A DNA stretch of 41,489 nucleotides from Thermodesulfobacterium hveragerdense DSM 12571 (GTDB lineage: Bacteria; Desulfobacterota; Thermodesulfobacteria; Thermodesulfobacteriales; Thermodesulfobacteriaceae). Each line of letters starts with the position of its first letter. Within the stretch, counting starts at the first letter, position 1. Shown here piece after piece: positions 8,640 to 16,521 of this stretch. The DNA lies in NCBI RefSeq assembly GCF_000423845.1, contig NZ_AUIT01000015.1, forward strand, positions 1 through 41,489, given 5' to 3'. Both the position numbers and the translations under genes were made by a program. Under the pieces are notes generated by a model that was not told where the DNA came from, ran no database searches, and saw nothing but the letters and a program-made list of their open reading frames with translations.

Positions 8640-8905
8640 GGTTTTTAGAGGCTGGATAGGTCTTCCGGCTTCCGGATCAACCTACTTGCCGCACCTTCCC
8701 AGTGTCTTTCGGCACCAGTGGTCTGTCGGCTAAAGGCTGTTTATATCAAGCCTTTAGCCCAAGGAAGGAAGCCTCTTTTCGGGAAATCCCTACTTGGGAC
8801 CTCCTTCCCCAGAGGTCAGGTAGACCTCCAAGCGGCTTTCGTCCCCGGTCACGGCTGCGGGGCAGCGGGGGATTTTCACCCCTCTTCCCTTACATCCAGC
8901 CTGCT
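8640..8905 (-). promoter_or_regulatory. cobalamin (B12) riboswitch in the metE leader
   Basis: Read on the minus strand, the leader shows the standard cobalamin aptamer. First comes GGGTGAAAATCCCCCGCTGC with CCCCGCAGCCGTGACC, then GGGGACGAAAGCCGC, a long variable arm (about 8820-8740), then GCCACTGG-like ACCACTGG and ACACTGGGAAGG. Last is the B12-box region near 8660 (CCGGAAGACCTATCCAGCC). The element sits ~120 bases before the metE ATG, and the intervening leader (8524-8640) must hold the expression platform. That stretch contains two short palindromes (CCTCGAGG and GGTATACC), but I cannot assign terminator versus anti-terminator arms with confidence. B12 binding is expected to switch metE off. 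Confidence 0.93.
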
Positions 8906-8914
8906 TTCCCTAAC

Positions 8915-8942
8915 TTTTTACCACAGCCTGGTTTTATGTCAA
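8915..8942 (-). promoter_or_regulatory. candidate promoter for the riboswitch-metE transcript
   Basis: On the minus strand a perfect TTGACA (8942-8937) is followed after 16 bases by TAAAAA (8920-8915), matching four of six -10 positions. Transcription would begin at about 8908, just upstream of the first riboswitch helix, which is where a riboswitch promoter should be. Confidence 0.55.
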
Positions 8943-9028
8943 TAACTTATGGTTACCCTAATTTGCCGATAGAAATTTATATTCTTTCATGTTTTCCCTA
9001 TTTTCCAATCTGTCTAAACGATTTATAA

Positions 9029-9184
9029 ATAATTTTATGTCTTTACCTGGTTCAAACAGAGGTTATAGCGCCTGGCAATACTTTAACCTATCCTTCTTAT
9101 GCTTATCGGTTGAGGCCATATATGGGGGTTAAAGAGAATAGAGAACAATATTTTTTAGGTCAAGAGGAATCGTTTATAGAATGA
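9029..9184 (+). pseudogene. possible 3' remnant of an unidentified gene
   Basis: Between the metE promoter and tRNA-Arg, one frame is open for about 51 codons without a plausible start. It reads ...LVQTEVIAPGNT then TYPSYAYRLRPYMG and ends GQEESFIE before TGA at 9182. The residue mix (Tyr, Pro, Arg-rich, acidic tail) looks more protein-like than random AT-rich sequence. I recognise no family. The ATG overlapping its stop opens only a 12-residue frame. It may be the end of a deleted gene or chance. Confidence 0.25.
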
Positions 9185-9245
9185 AGTTGTTGGTAGAAAA
9201 TGGAGAAGGTTTTGTTTAGTTTAAAATGAAAGATTTTTGAAAGAT

Positions 9246-9252
9246 AAAAAAA
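9246..9252 (-). terminator. T-run after tRNA-Arg
   Basis: Seven T residues on the minus strand follow the tRNA 3' end within two bases. The tRNA acceptor stem itself would supply the hairpin. Confidence 0.4.
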
Positions 9253-9253
9253 G

Positions 9254-9327
9254 CGCCCCCGGAGGGACTCGAACCCCCAACCTACGGCTTAGAAGGCCGC
9301 TGCTCTATCCTGTTGAGCTACAGGGGC
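9254..9327 (-). tRNA. tRNA-Arg (anticodon UCU)
   Basis: The minus-strand gene folds into a normal cloverleaf. The acceptor is GCCCCTG with CGGGGGC (one U-G pair). The D arm contains TAGCTCAACAGGATAGAGC, the anticodon stem GCGGC/GCCGT encloses CTTCTAA with anticodon TCT at 9293-9291, and the T arm GGGGG-TTCGAGT-CCCTC is standard. The CCA is not encoded. It decodes AGA, a codon used heavily in this AT-rich window. Confidence 0.95.
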
Positions 9328-9380
9328 ACTTAATCAAAGTGAACTTGTCTACAGGTTAAATTTTAATCAAATTTTTTGTT

Positions 9381-9409
9381 TTGACAAGTCTTTTTTTTAG
9401 GTTTATAAT
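9381..9409 (+). promoter_or_regulatory. consensus sigma-70 promoter, TTGACA-N17-TATAAT
   Basis: Both hexamers match the consensus exactly (9381-9386 and 9404-9409) with the ideal 17-base spacing. Transcription should start near 9416, which leaves only about 4 bases before the ATG at 9420. The downstream gene would therefore be read from a nearly leaderless mRNA. Confidence 0.8.
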
Positions 9410-9419
9410 TATTTCTAAT

Positions 9420-10193
9420 ATGATTAAATTAGTAGACTTTTTTGAAGGTTTAGAAAAAGAAAAGATAGTTTCTATTTTTGAGACTGATTTGCCCTGGGAT
9501 GCCTTAAAAAATCTGAAGTCCTTTTTAAACGATATAGTCCCTCCTCTTCCTAAAAAGATTCTTTTAAGATGTCCTTTGCCAGAAACTGTATTGCTTACCG
9601 GAGAAGGAGAGGTCATTCCTTTGAAAGAACTGGAATTTAGAGAAGAAGGATATTATTTTAAAGGGGAAAGGGTAGAAGGGGCTATCCTTATGGCAGGAGC
9701 GTTTTTTGGTAGCGAGAAGATCTTTTTTGAAAAAGGGGTAAAAGTTGAGCCTTTTGCGATGATAGAAGGTCCTGCCTATTTTTCGCAAAACACAGAAATT
9801 CGGCAAGGGGCTTATGTAAGGGGTAGTCTGTATACCGGGGTTGGTTGTGTGGTAGGTCATACCACCGAGGTAAAAAATTCTATCTTTTTAGCTCAAGCTA
9901 AGGCTGCTCATTTTGCTTATGTAGGAGATAGCATACTTGGGGCGCAGGTTAACCTTGGGGCAGGAACCAAGCTGGCTAATCTAAAGTTTAACAAAAAAGA
10001 AATAGTGTTAAACATAGAGGGAGAGACCATAAAGACAGGACTCAGGAAGTTTGGGGCGGTTTTAGGAGATGGTTGCCAGACAGGTTGTAATTCGGTCTTA
10101 CAACCAGGGACTGTTTTAGGCAAATCTTCTTTTGTCTTCCCTGGACGGGTGGCTGGTCCTGGCTTTTTTGGCCCTTTTACTAAAATAAAATAA
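9420..10193 (+). CDS. GlmU-like left-handed beta-helix acyltransferase
   Basis: The ~257-residue protein has an N-terminal region of ~85 residues of unknown fold, then hexapeptide repeats of a left-handed beta-helix. The stretch GHTTEVKNSIFLAQAKAAHF then AYVGDSILGAQVNLGAGTKL closely parallels the acetyltransferase half of GlmU, including the histidine that acts as base (KAGHLxYLGD in GlmU). The N-terminal pyrophosphorylase motif of GlmU is absent, so it is not a bifunctional GlmU. Likely role: N- or O-acylation of a sugar nucleotide for envelope polysaccharide, which is inference. The start at 9420 replaces an upstream TTG that lies inside the -35 box. No Shine-Dalgarno is present, as expected for a leaderless message. 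Confidence 0.75.
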   Translation: MIKLVDFFEGLEKEKIVSIFETDLPWDALKNLKSFLNDIVPPLPKKILLRCPLPETVLLTGEGEVIPLKELEFREEGYYFKGERVEGAILMAGAFFGSEKIFFEKGVKVEPFAMIEGPAYFSQNTEIRQGAYVRGSLYTGVGCVVGHTTEVKNSIFLAQAKAAHFAYVGDSILGAQVNLGAGTKLANLKFNKKEIVLNIEGETIKTGLRKFGAVLGDGCQTGCNSVLQPGTVLGKSSFVFPGRVAGPGFFGPFTKIK

Positions 10194-10206
10194 TCGGAGG
10201 TTTTAA

Positions 10207-11070
10207 ATGAAAAAAGGTTGGTTAGTGGGGTTTTTAGTTTGGATGTTTATCTTTGGAATACAAGCGGTTTATGGAGCAGAACTTAAGGTTTTGGCAGAGG
10301 TTGGCCCATATAAGCTTTATGAAGAAGAGGTCGAGAAGATTCTTAACCAGGACCCTCAGGTTCAGGAGATTCTTAAGTCTTCTCCAGAGGCTAAAGAGAA
10401 GATTAAAAAGACGTTGATAGATAAATGGATAACCTTAAGTTTATTAGGGTTGGCTGCTAAAGAAGAAGGTATAGATAAGCTTCCTGAGGTTCAAAGGGAT
10501 TTAATCAACATAGAAAAACAAATACTTGCTCAAAAATACCTTAAAACCAAGCTCGAAGGTATCAAAATAACCGAAGAAGAGTTAAAAGAATATTATCAGA
10601 AACATAAGGATAAATATGTAGAACCTGAGGCGGTTGAGCTTAGGCATATTTTGTTTTCTCTTCCTTCAAATGCCAAGAAAGAAGAGGTGGAGAAAGTGCT
10701 TAAAAAGGCTAATCAAATTAGGGCGCAGGTGCTTAAAGGCACCAAGTTTGAAGAGTTAGCTAAAATCTATTCAGAAGATCCTAATTCTAAGGAAAAAGGA
10801 GGAAGCTTAGGGATAATTAAAAGAGGAGAGACAGACCCTCAGTTTGAAGCCAAGATCTTTAGCCTTAAGCCTGGAGAAGTAAGTCATCCTATGAGGTCAA
10901 ACTATGGATATCATCTCATAAAAGTAGAAAAGAAGATCCCTGCAAAGGCCTTAACTTTTGAGCAAGCTAAAAAGCAGGTAGAGTATGATTTAAGGGAGGA
11001 AAAGGAAGAGGCTTTGATGAAAGACCTGATAGAAAAGCTTTCTCAAAAATATACTCCTAAGGTGTATTAA
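10207..11070 (+). CDS. periplasmic parvulin-type peptidyl-prolyl isomerase
   Basis: The 287-residue product has a signal peptide (residues ~1-22, ending near QAVYGAE). A SurA-N-like helical region holds the substrate (~30-120). A full parvulin domain follows (~145-245) with VELRHILFSLP, the KFEELAKIYSEDPNS helix, GGSLGIIKRGE and SNYGYHLIKVEKK. Proteins of this PpiC/PrsA/SurA class assist folding of exported and outer-membrane proteins by proline isomerisation. GGAGG precedes the ATG. It begins 13 bases after the acyltransferase, and htrA and a second SurA-like gene follow, forming an envelope-quality-control group. Confidence 0.9.
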   Translation: MKKGWLVGFLVWMFIFGIQAVYGAELKVLAEVGPYKLYEEEVEKILNQDPQVQEILKSSPEAKEKIKKTLIDKWITLSLLGLAAKEEGIDKLPEVQRDLINIEKQILAQKYLKTKLEGIKITEEELKEYYQKHKDKYVEPEAVELRHILFSLPSNAKKEEVEKVLKKANQIRAQVLKGTKFEELAKIYSEDPNSKEKGGSLGIIKRGETDPQFEAKIFSLKPGEVSHPMRSNYGYHLIKVEKKIPAKALTFEQAKKQVEYDLREEKEEALMKDLIEKLSQKYTPKVY

Positions 11071-11096
11071 GACACAAGCTTTTAAAGGGAAAGAAG

Positions 11097-11705
11097 ATGG
11101 TAGATCTTAAAGGTGTAGAAAGTTTAAATTTGGTAGACCTGTGCTTTCTTTGCGCCAAAAATACCACCTCTTTGTTGTTTTTAGACATAGAAACAGAAGG
11201 TCTATCTAAGGAAAAAAACGACATCACCCTTATAGGGGTCTATACTCAGGGGAAATATTTGCCCTTTATTAAAGGTTTAAACTTAGAGCGTTCCCTTTCC
11301 CTTCTAAAGGTTTCTCCTGTCTGGGTTACCTTTGGTGGGGAGAGGTTTGATCTTCCGTTTATCAGAAAACGTTTTCCTGAAGTTTCGATGCCGGTAGTTC
11401 ATTTAGACCTTTATGTAGTCTCTAAATTGGTGGGGTTAAACGGAGGGCTTAAGAAGATAGAAAAAGCTATAGGGATAGCAAGAGAGACAGAGGGTATGAA
11501 TGGGTATGACGCGGTAAAGCTTTGGCAAAGATGGGTGGAAGCAAAAGACAAAAAGGCTCTAAAAAAACTTATCTTCTATAATAAAGAGGATGTGGTAAAT
11601 TTAAAGAAAGTGTTCGATTATGTAGTTAATAAACTTGCTGAGCAAAGAAAAGAAGGGCAAAAAGGAGGAGAGATAGATGAGGTTAGACCTTCAGCGGTAT
11701 TTTAA
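11097..11705 (+). CDS. RNase H-fold exonuclease-like protein
   Basis: The 202-residue protein belongs to the RNase_H_2/YprB-type group of DnaQ-like 3'-5' exonucleases. LLFLDIETEGLS carries the first catalytic Asp-x-Glu. VTFGGERFDLPFIRKRFP holds the second Asp, and YNKEDVVNLKKVF near the C-terminus supplies the last acidic residues. These are metal-dependent nucleases of uncertain biological substrate. The gene overlaps htrA by 29 bases, so translation of the two is probably linked. Confidence 0.8.
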   Translation: MVDLKGVESLNLVDLCFLCAKNTTSLLFLDIETEGLSKEKNDITLIGVYTQGKYLPFIKGLNLERSLSLLKVSPVWVTFGGERFDLPFIRKRFPEVSMPVVHLDLYVVSKLVGLNGGLKKIEKAIGIARETEGMNGYDAVKLWQRWVEAKDKKALKKLIFYNKEDVVNLKKVFDYVVNKLAEQRKEGQKGGEIDEVRPSAVF

Positions 11706-13164
11706 ACAGTATAAAGTTATCTTTCTTATTTTATTTTGTTTTGCCTTAGGGTTTGCCAGCAAGACTTTTTTGGAAAAAAGTAGTTTTAAATCAAAGCTTA
11801 TCGCTCAGGATGGAAAGGTAGTCAACCAAGAAAGTTTGAACTTAGCTCTTAAGCTTTCTGAGGCTTTTTCTTACTTAGCAGAAAAAGCGGCTCCGGCTGT
11901 GGTTTACATAGAAACAGAAAGGACGGTTGCAGCAACTCCTTTTCCCTTTGACTTTTTTAGAGATCCCTTCTTTAGAAACTTTCCGTCTTTACCAAGATAT
12001 AAAGAAAGAGGTGCAGGTTCAGGTTTTATCGTTTCTTCTGACGGGTATATCGTAACCAACAATCATGTAATTCAGCAAGCTCAGAGGATTACAGTAAAAC
12101 TTCTTGATGGCAGAACTTTTCCTGCAGAAAAGATAGGAGCAGACCCTTTATCTGACGTGGCACTGCTTAAAATTAACGCCAAGAATCTTCCAACGCTTTC
12201 TTTTGGTGATTCAGACCTTATTAAAACAGGTGAATGGGTCATAGCTATCGGAAACCCATTTGGTCTTACCCACACCATAACTGTAGGCGTTATAAGTGCT
12301 AAAAGCAGAAGTGGCATAGGAATTTCCGATGTAGAGGATTTTATCCAGACAGATGCAGCGATTAATCCTGGTAACTCAGGTGGTCCACTTATCAATCTTA
12401 AAGGAGAAGTTATTGGCATGAATACTGCTATTTTCAGCCGTTCTGGCGGATACATGGGGATAGGGTTTGCTATTCCAAGTAACATAGTAAAAACTGTGGT
12501 AGAACAACTTAAGTCTAAAGGAAAGGTCGAAAGAGGTTTTTTAGGAGTTACCATTCAAGATTTAACTCCTAATCTTGCCAAGGTGCTTGGGGTTAAAAAT
12601 GTTACCGAAGGTGCAGTAATAACAGAGGTAGTTCCAAACTCACCAGCCTATAAAGCAGGCTTAAAAGAAAAGGATGTTATTATAGGGTTTAACGGAAAGC
12701 CTGTGAAAAATGCTTCGGAGTTAAAAAGTTACATTTTAATTACCAAACCTGGAACAGAGGTTGTGCTTGACGTTGTGAGAGGAAATCGGGTTGAAAAGAT
12801 TAAAGTAGTGGTAGGATCTCCTCCAGAGAATGCTATTCTTTCAAGGGCAGAGGTTGAAGAAGCTCAAGAAATTTTAGAACAGTTAGGGTTTGACGTAGAA
12901 GAACTTACCCCAGCTCTTGCCAAAAGATTAGGGTTAAAACAAACCAAAGGAGTAGTGATTACCGAGGTTATTCCTGAGTCTCCGGCTGATCACGCCAACC
13001 TCACCCCAGGGATGGTTATCGACGAGGTAAACGGAGTTAAAGTTTCCAATCTTAAAGACTTTATCGCAGGCCTTAAAAAAGCCGCTCAATCTAAAACGGT
13101 TTTGCTGGGGATAAAGGTAAACGGAGGAAGAAGGTTCGTTTCTCTAAGTCTTGAGGGGATGTAA
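11677..13164 (+). CDS. HtrA/DegP-type periplasmic serine protease
   Basis: This 495-residue protease has an N-terminal signal anchor (residues ~13-28). The trypsin-like domain carries the catalytic triad His130 (TNNHVI), Asp160 (SDVALLKI) and Ser234 (GNSGGPL). Two PDZ domains follow (about 285-375 and 400-490). It degrades or chaperones misfolded envelope proteins. Length and architecture match DegP/DegQ. A GGAGGAG ribosome site 5' of the ATG lies inside the end of the nuclease gene. It is followed 5 bases later by a SurA-like gene, the classic partner in outer-membrane protein quality control. Confidence 0.95.
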   Translation: MRLDLQRYFKQYKVIFLILFCFALGFASKTFLEKSSFKSKLIAQDGKVVNQESLNLALKLSEAFSYLAEKAAPAVVYIETERTVAATPFPFDFFRDPFFRNFPSLPRYKERGAGSGFIVSSDGYIVTNNHVIQQAQRITVKLLDGRTFPAEKIGADPLSDVALLKINAKNLPTLSFGDSDLIKTGEWVIAIGNPFGLTHTITVGVISAKSRSGIGISDVEDFIQTDAAINPGNSGGPLINLKGEVIGMNTAIFSRSGGYMGIGFAIPSNIVKTVVEQLKSKGKVERGFLGVTIQDLTPNLAKVLGVKNVTEGAVITEVVPNSPAYKAGLKEKDVIIGFNGKPVKNASELKSYILITKPGTEVVLDVVRGNRVEKIKVVVGSPPENAILSRAEVEEAQEILEQLGFDVEELTPALAKRLGLKQTKGVVITEVIPESPADHANLTPGMVIDEVNGVKVSNLKDFIAGLKKAAQSKTVLLGIKVNGGRRFVSLSLEGM

Positions 13165-13169
13165 CAGCT

Positions 13170-14102
13170 ATGAAAAAGGTTTTATTGAAGAACTTGTTTG
13201 TTAGTTTTGTTTTAATGCTTTTTTTCGGGGCCTCTCTTCAGGCTGCAACCAAAATAAATCAGATAGTAGCGGTTGTAGGAGAGGAGTTTTTGACTTTGTA
13301 TGAGCTTGAGGAACTTTGTGCACCGATTTATCAGAGGTTTATAAAATCAGAAATGCCTTTAGAGGAAAAAGAAAAAATAAAAGAGGAGATCAGAAAGAGG
13401 GTTTTAAACGAATGGATAGAGGATACGTTGGTAGGTTTAGAGGCTAAAAAATACGGTTTTAAGGTAGAAGACGAAGAGTTGGAGGCCTATTTAAAAGAAG
13501 AGATTAAAGCCGCAGGAGGAGAAGATAACTTTAAACAAACGTTGAAAGAAAAAGGCTTAACCTTAGAAGAATATAAGAAGAAGGTCAAAGAAAATCTTCT
13601 TAAGATTAAGCTTGTCCAGTTTATGTTAAAGGAAAAGGTGGTGGTTACGGATGATGAGTTAAAGCCACTTTATGCCGAAGAAATCAAAAAATACGATAAA
13701 TCTTTCAGGTACTGGCTTTCTGTTCTTATCACCAAGGAAGAACCTCTGGCTAACACCGTGTATGAAGAATCTATTAAAGGAAAACCTTTGGAAGAGTTGA
13801 TAAAAGGCCTTCCTAAGGAAAAAGTAAGCTTTTTTAATGAAAGTTTTAAAGAGGAAGACCTCGATCCAAAGATTTTAGAAAAGGTTAAAGAGTTAAATCC
13901 TGGGGAGTTGTCAAAACCTTTTAAGGTTGGAGAAAATTTTTATCTTATTAAATTGAGCAAAAAAGGGGAAAACGAGCCTCCTTCTTTTGAGGAGTTAAAG
14001 CCAAAACTTAAACAAAAACTTTTTGAAGAAAAAGCTCAAAAGTTCATCGAAAATTGGATTAAAGAGCTAAAAGAAAAAAGGTATGTAAAGATTTATCTTT
14101 AA
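13170..14102 (+). CDS. SurA-like periplasmic chaperone with degenerate parvulin domain
   Basis: The 310-residue protein has a signal peptide (~1-26) and an N-terminal SurA-N helical domain (INQIVAVVGEEFLTLYELEEL onward, ~29-170). The C-terminal region corresponds to a parvulin but looks degenerate. The usual RHIL strand is FRYWLSVLI, and the central serine/glycine-rich loop is missing, while LNPGELSKPFKVGENFYLIKL keeps the end of the fold. It probably acts as a holdase chaperone for outer-membrane proteins rather than an isomerase. The product of the parvulin gene at 10207 could supply the enzymatic activity. Confidence 0.82.
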   Translation: MKKVLLKNLFVSFVLMLFFGASLQAATKINQIVAVVGEEFLTLYELEELCAPIYQRFIKSEMPLEEKEKIKEEIRKRVLNEWIEDTLVGLEAKKYGFKVEDEELEAYLKEEIKAAGGEDNFKQTLKEKGLTLEEYKKKVKENLLKIKLVQFMLKEKVVVTDDELKPLYAEEIKKYDKSFRYWLSVLITKEEPLANTVYEESIKGKPLEELIKGLPKEKVSFFNESFKEEDLDPKILEKVKELNPGELSKPFKVGENFYLIKLSKKGENEPPSFEELKPKLKQKLFEEKAQKFIENWIKELKEKRYVKIYL

Positions 14103-14107
14103 TTCAG

Positions 14108-14866
14108 ATGTTTTTTTCTGTCGAGGGGTTAGTCCTTTCTAAGGAAAAAATAGGTGAAATAGACGTTTTGGTTGAAATCCTCACCCCTAAAGGAAAACTT
14201 TGGGCGATAGCTAAAGGAGCTCAAAAAAGTAGAAAAAGGTTTGTTAACCTTCTTGAAGAGTTTAATCTACTAAACCTTCATTTAAGAAAAACCCTCAAAG
14301 GTGCTCTTCCTATTTTAGAAAAGGCAGACCTTATTTTTATTCCAGAAAGTATATGGGGTAACTTAGAAAAGTATATTTTTTTCTCTTATATGGGAGAAGT
14401 TCTTTCTAAGGTAAGTTTTAAAGGGTTAGAGGCAGAATATTTTAATTTTATTAAAGACTGGGTTAAATTTTTAGACAGGGAACCTAAGTTAACCTTATTT
14501 CACAAGTTTTTTTTTGAGTGGAAAATGCTTGGATTTTTAGGTTGGAGCCCTCAGATAGAGGCTTGCGTAAGATGTGGTTATCAGCCTAAGAGGATTTTTT
14601 ATTTTTCTGTAAAAGAAGGAGGGATAATTTGTTATCGCTGCAGGCAAGAAGGAGATTTCAGACTTTCAGCAGAACAAGTTGAGGTTTTAAAAATTTTTAG
14701 TAAAATGTCTAAGAATAAGGAAGATTTGAAAAAAGTTATGGAAAAAAAGGCCTTAACCTTTGAAGATTTAAAAATTTTAAACAGCCTTACTGAAAGGTTT
14801 TTTAATTATTTTTTAGTTTTTGAATTCAATTCTTTACAGACCTTAAAAGAAACATTTAGAGTTTAA
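14108..14866 (+). CDS. recO: DNA repair protein RecO
   Basis: The 252-residue protein has the RecO plan. An N-terminal OB-fold starts MFFSVEGLVLSKEKIGEIDVLVEILTPKG-like, a helical domain follows, and a zinc site near residues 155-180 is made of CVRCGY and CYRCR. RecO loads RecA on SSB-coated single strands with RecR in the gap-repair pathway and anneals complementary strands. Start is 5 bases after the SurA-like gene, and the gene is followed by the LOG-family gene with a 15-base gap. Confidence 0.9.
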   Translation: MFFSVEGLVLSKEKIGEIDVLVEILTPKGKLWAIAKGAQKSRKRFVNLLEEFNLLNLHLRKTLKGALPILEKADLIFIPESIWGNLEKYIFFSYMGEVLSKVSFKGLEAEYFNFIKDWVKFLDREPKLTLFHKFFFEWKMLGFLGWSPQIEACVRCGYQPKRIFYFSVKEGGIICYRCRQEGDFRLSAEQVEVLKIFSKMSKNKEDLKKVMEKKALTFEDLKILNSLTERFFNYFLVFEFNSLQTLKETFRV

Positions 14867-14881
14867 AGGGGTTAGGTTAAG

Positions 14882-15562
14882 ATGGAAAAATTGATGAATG
14901 AAAAACTTTTTGAAGAAAAACAGTATGTTCTTGAAGGTCTTGCAGCTAAAGAGTCATGGCGACTTTTTAAAATACTTGCAGAGTTTGTAGAGGGGTTTGA
15001 GGTGTTACCTCGGGTTTATCCTGGGGTAACTATCTTTGGTTCTGCCAGAACTGCTCCTGACCATCCAGATTATCAAAAAGCGGTAGAGTTAGGGAAATTA
15101 CTTGTAAAATCCGGGTTTTCTGTGATAACCGGCGGTGGTCCAGGTATCATGGAAGCTGCTAATAAAGGGGCAGCCGAGGCTAACGGATACTCTGTTGGGC
15201 TAAACATTAAACTTCCTTTTGAGCAGGCTCCGAACCCTTATGCTAATATAAAACTGGAGTTTAGATATTTTTTTGTCAGAAAAGTAATGATGGCAAAATA
15301 TTCAGTAGCCTTTGTGTTTTTCCCTGGTGGTTTCGGTACCTTAGATGAGATGTTTGAGGTATTGACTTTAGTTCAGACTAAAAAGATAAAACCTGTACCT
15401 ATAGCTTTGGTAGGGAAAGACTTCTGGACTCCTCTCCAAAATTGGTTTAAAGATTATCTGCTTATGAATAATAAAATCTCTCCTAAGGACATCGAGCTTT
15501 TTAGGATAGTAGAAACTCCAGAAGAGACTTTAGAATACATAAAGGAATACTTATGGATTTAA
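14882..15562 (+). CDS. LOG-family nucleotide phosphoribohydrolase
   Basis: The 226-residue product has the Rossmann-like LOG/TIGR00730 fold. VTIFGSARTAPDHPDY is followed by GGGPGIMEAANKGA and then PGGFGTLDEMFE, the two motifs that bind the nucleotide phosphate and hydrolyse the N-glycosidic bond. Family members release base from nucleoside monophosphates, for example cytokinin monophosphates or AMP/purine nucleotides. The bacterial role is generally nucleotide homeostasis. Its last 10 bases overlap pyrB, which suggests translational coupling to pyrimidine synthesis. Confidence 0.88.
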   Translation: MEKLMNEKLFEEKQYVLEGLAAKESWRLFKILAEFVEGFEVLPRVYPGVTIFGSARTAPDHPDYQKAVELGKLLVKSGFSVITGGGPGIMEAANKGAAEANGYSVGLNIKLPFEQAPNPYANIKLEFRYFFVRKVMMAKYSVAFVFFPGGFGTLDEMFEVLTLVQTKKIKPVPIALVGKDFWTPLQNWFKDYLLMNNKISPKDIELFRIVETPEETLEYIKEYLWI

Positions 15563-16521
15563 CCTCTAAACCTCAGCATGTTTTAGACATTGCCTCTCTT
15601 TCTTCAGAAGAAATAAAAAGTTTTTTAGAACTCGGTGAGACCCTTAAAGAGATTTTAAAAAGGCCTATTCCTAAGGTTCCGACTCTTAGAGGACGGTTGA
15701 TTGTTTTGTTGTTTTATGAACCTTCTACCAGAACAAGGTTTTCTTTTGACAGGGCAGCAAAAGCCCTTTCCGCAGACACCCTAACTTTTTCTGCCAAAGG
15801 TTCAAGTATAGAAAAAGGAGAAAGTCTGCTTGATACGGTTAAAAACTTAAAGGCTATAGGGGCAGAACTTGTAGTTATACGACATCCGATGGAGGGAGCT
15901 CCTCATTTTATCGCTAAAAATGCCAACATTCCGGTAGTTAACGCAGGAGATGGAACTCACGAACACCCTACCCAGGCGTTGTTAGACCTTCTTACGGTAA
16001 AAGAAAGGTTGGGGGATTTTACAGGCCTAAAGGTAGCGATTTTAGGGGATATAAAACATAGCCGAGTAGCCAAATCAGACATACTGGCCTTTCAAAAGAT
16101 GGGAGCCAAAGTATATGTATCAGGTCCCGCGTATCTTTTACCTACTCCTTTAGAGGAGGAATATTTCAGAATCTATCCCGGAGGTTTTAAAATTTGTTAT
16201 GATCCTAAGGAAGCTATAAGAGATGCAGACATAGTGATTGCTTTAAGGGTCCAAAGAGAACGGCACGGGAAACCTCTTATCCCCAGTTTTACAGAATATC
16301 AAACCTTTTTTGGGTTGACCTTTAAAGAGTTAGAGTTAATAAAAGAAGGTGCTCTTCTTATGCATCCTGGCCCGATTAATTGGGGGGTTGAGCTTTCTCC
16401 AGAAGTAGAGCAATATCCTTTTCAAGTTATTCTTGATCAGGTAGAAAATGGTGTAGCCATAAGAATGGCAATACTCCTTAAACTTTTAACAGGTGGCAAA
16501 ACCTATGAAGTTACTCATTAA
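15553..16521 (+). CDS. pyrB: aspartate carbamoyltransferase catalytic chain
   Basis: The enzyme condenses carbamoyl phosphate with aspartate, the committed step of pyrimidine synthesis. At 322 residues it has EPSTRTRFSFDRAA (carbamoyl-phosphate site), GDGTHEHPTQALLDLLT, GDIKHSRVAKSD and MHPGPINWGVEL. No regulatory chain (pyrI) is adjacent. pyrC follows with overlap, so the two form a coupled pair, as in the PyrB-PyrC complexes of thermophiles such as Aquifex. That physical association here is inference. Confidence 0.97.
   Translation: MDLTSKPQHVLDIASLSSEEIKSFLELGETLKEILKRPIPKVPTLRGRLIVLLFYEPSTRTRFSFDRAAKALSADTLTFSAKGSSIEKGESLLDTVKNLKAIGAELVVIRHPMEGAPHFIAKNANIPVVNAGDGTHEHPTQALLDLLTVKERLGDFTGLKVAILGDIKHSRVAKSDILAFQKMGAKVYVSGPAYLLPTPLEEEYFRIYPGGFKICYDPKEAIRDADIVIALRVQRERHGKPLIPSFTEYQTFFGLTFKELELIKEGALLMHPGPINWGVELSPEVEQYPFQVILDQVENGVAIRMAILLKLLTGGKTYEVTH

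Noticed and set aside
8702-9028. Open frames of 75-108 codons on the plus strand upstream of metE
   Set aside because: They run antisense through the cobalamin riboswitch, whose conserved helices explain the open, GC-rich sequence.
9381-9419. TTG start extending the GlmU-like protein by 13 residues
   Set aside because: The TTG is the -35 hexamer of a consensus promoter; the added residues are not family-like.
12081-12554. A 157-codon minus-strand frame
   Set aside because: It is antisense to the HtrA protease domain, with hydrophobic Pro/Ser-rich content typical of a shadow.
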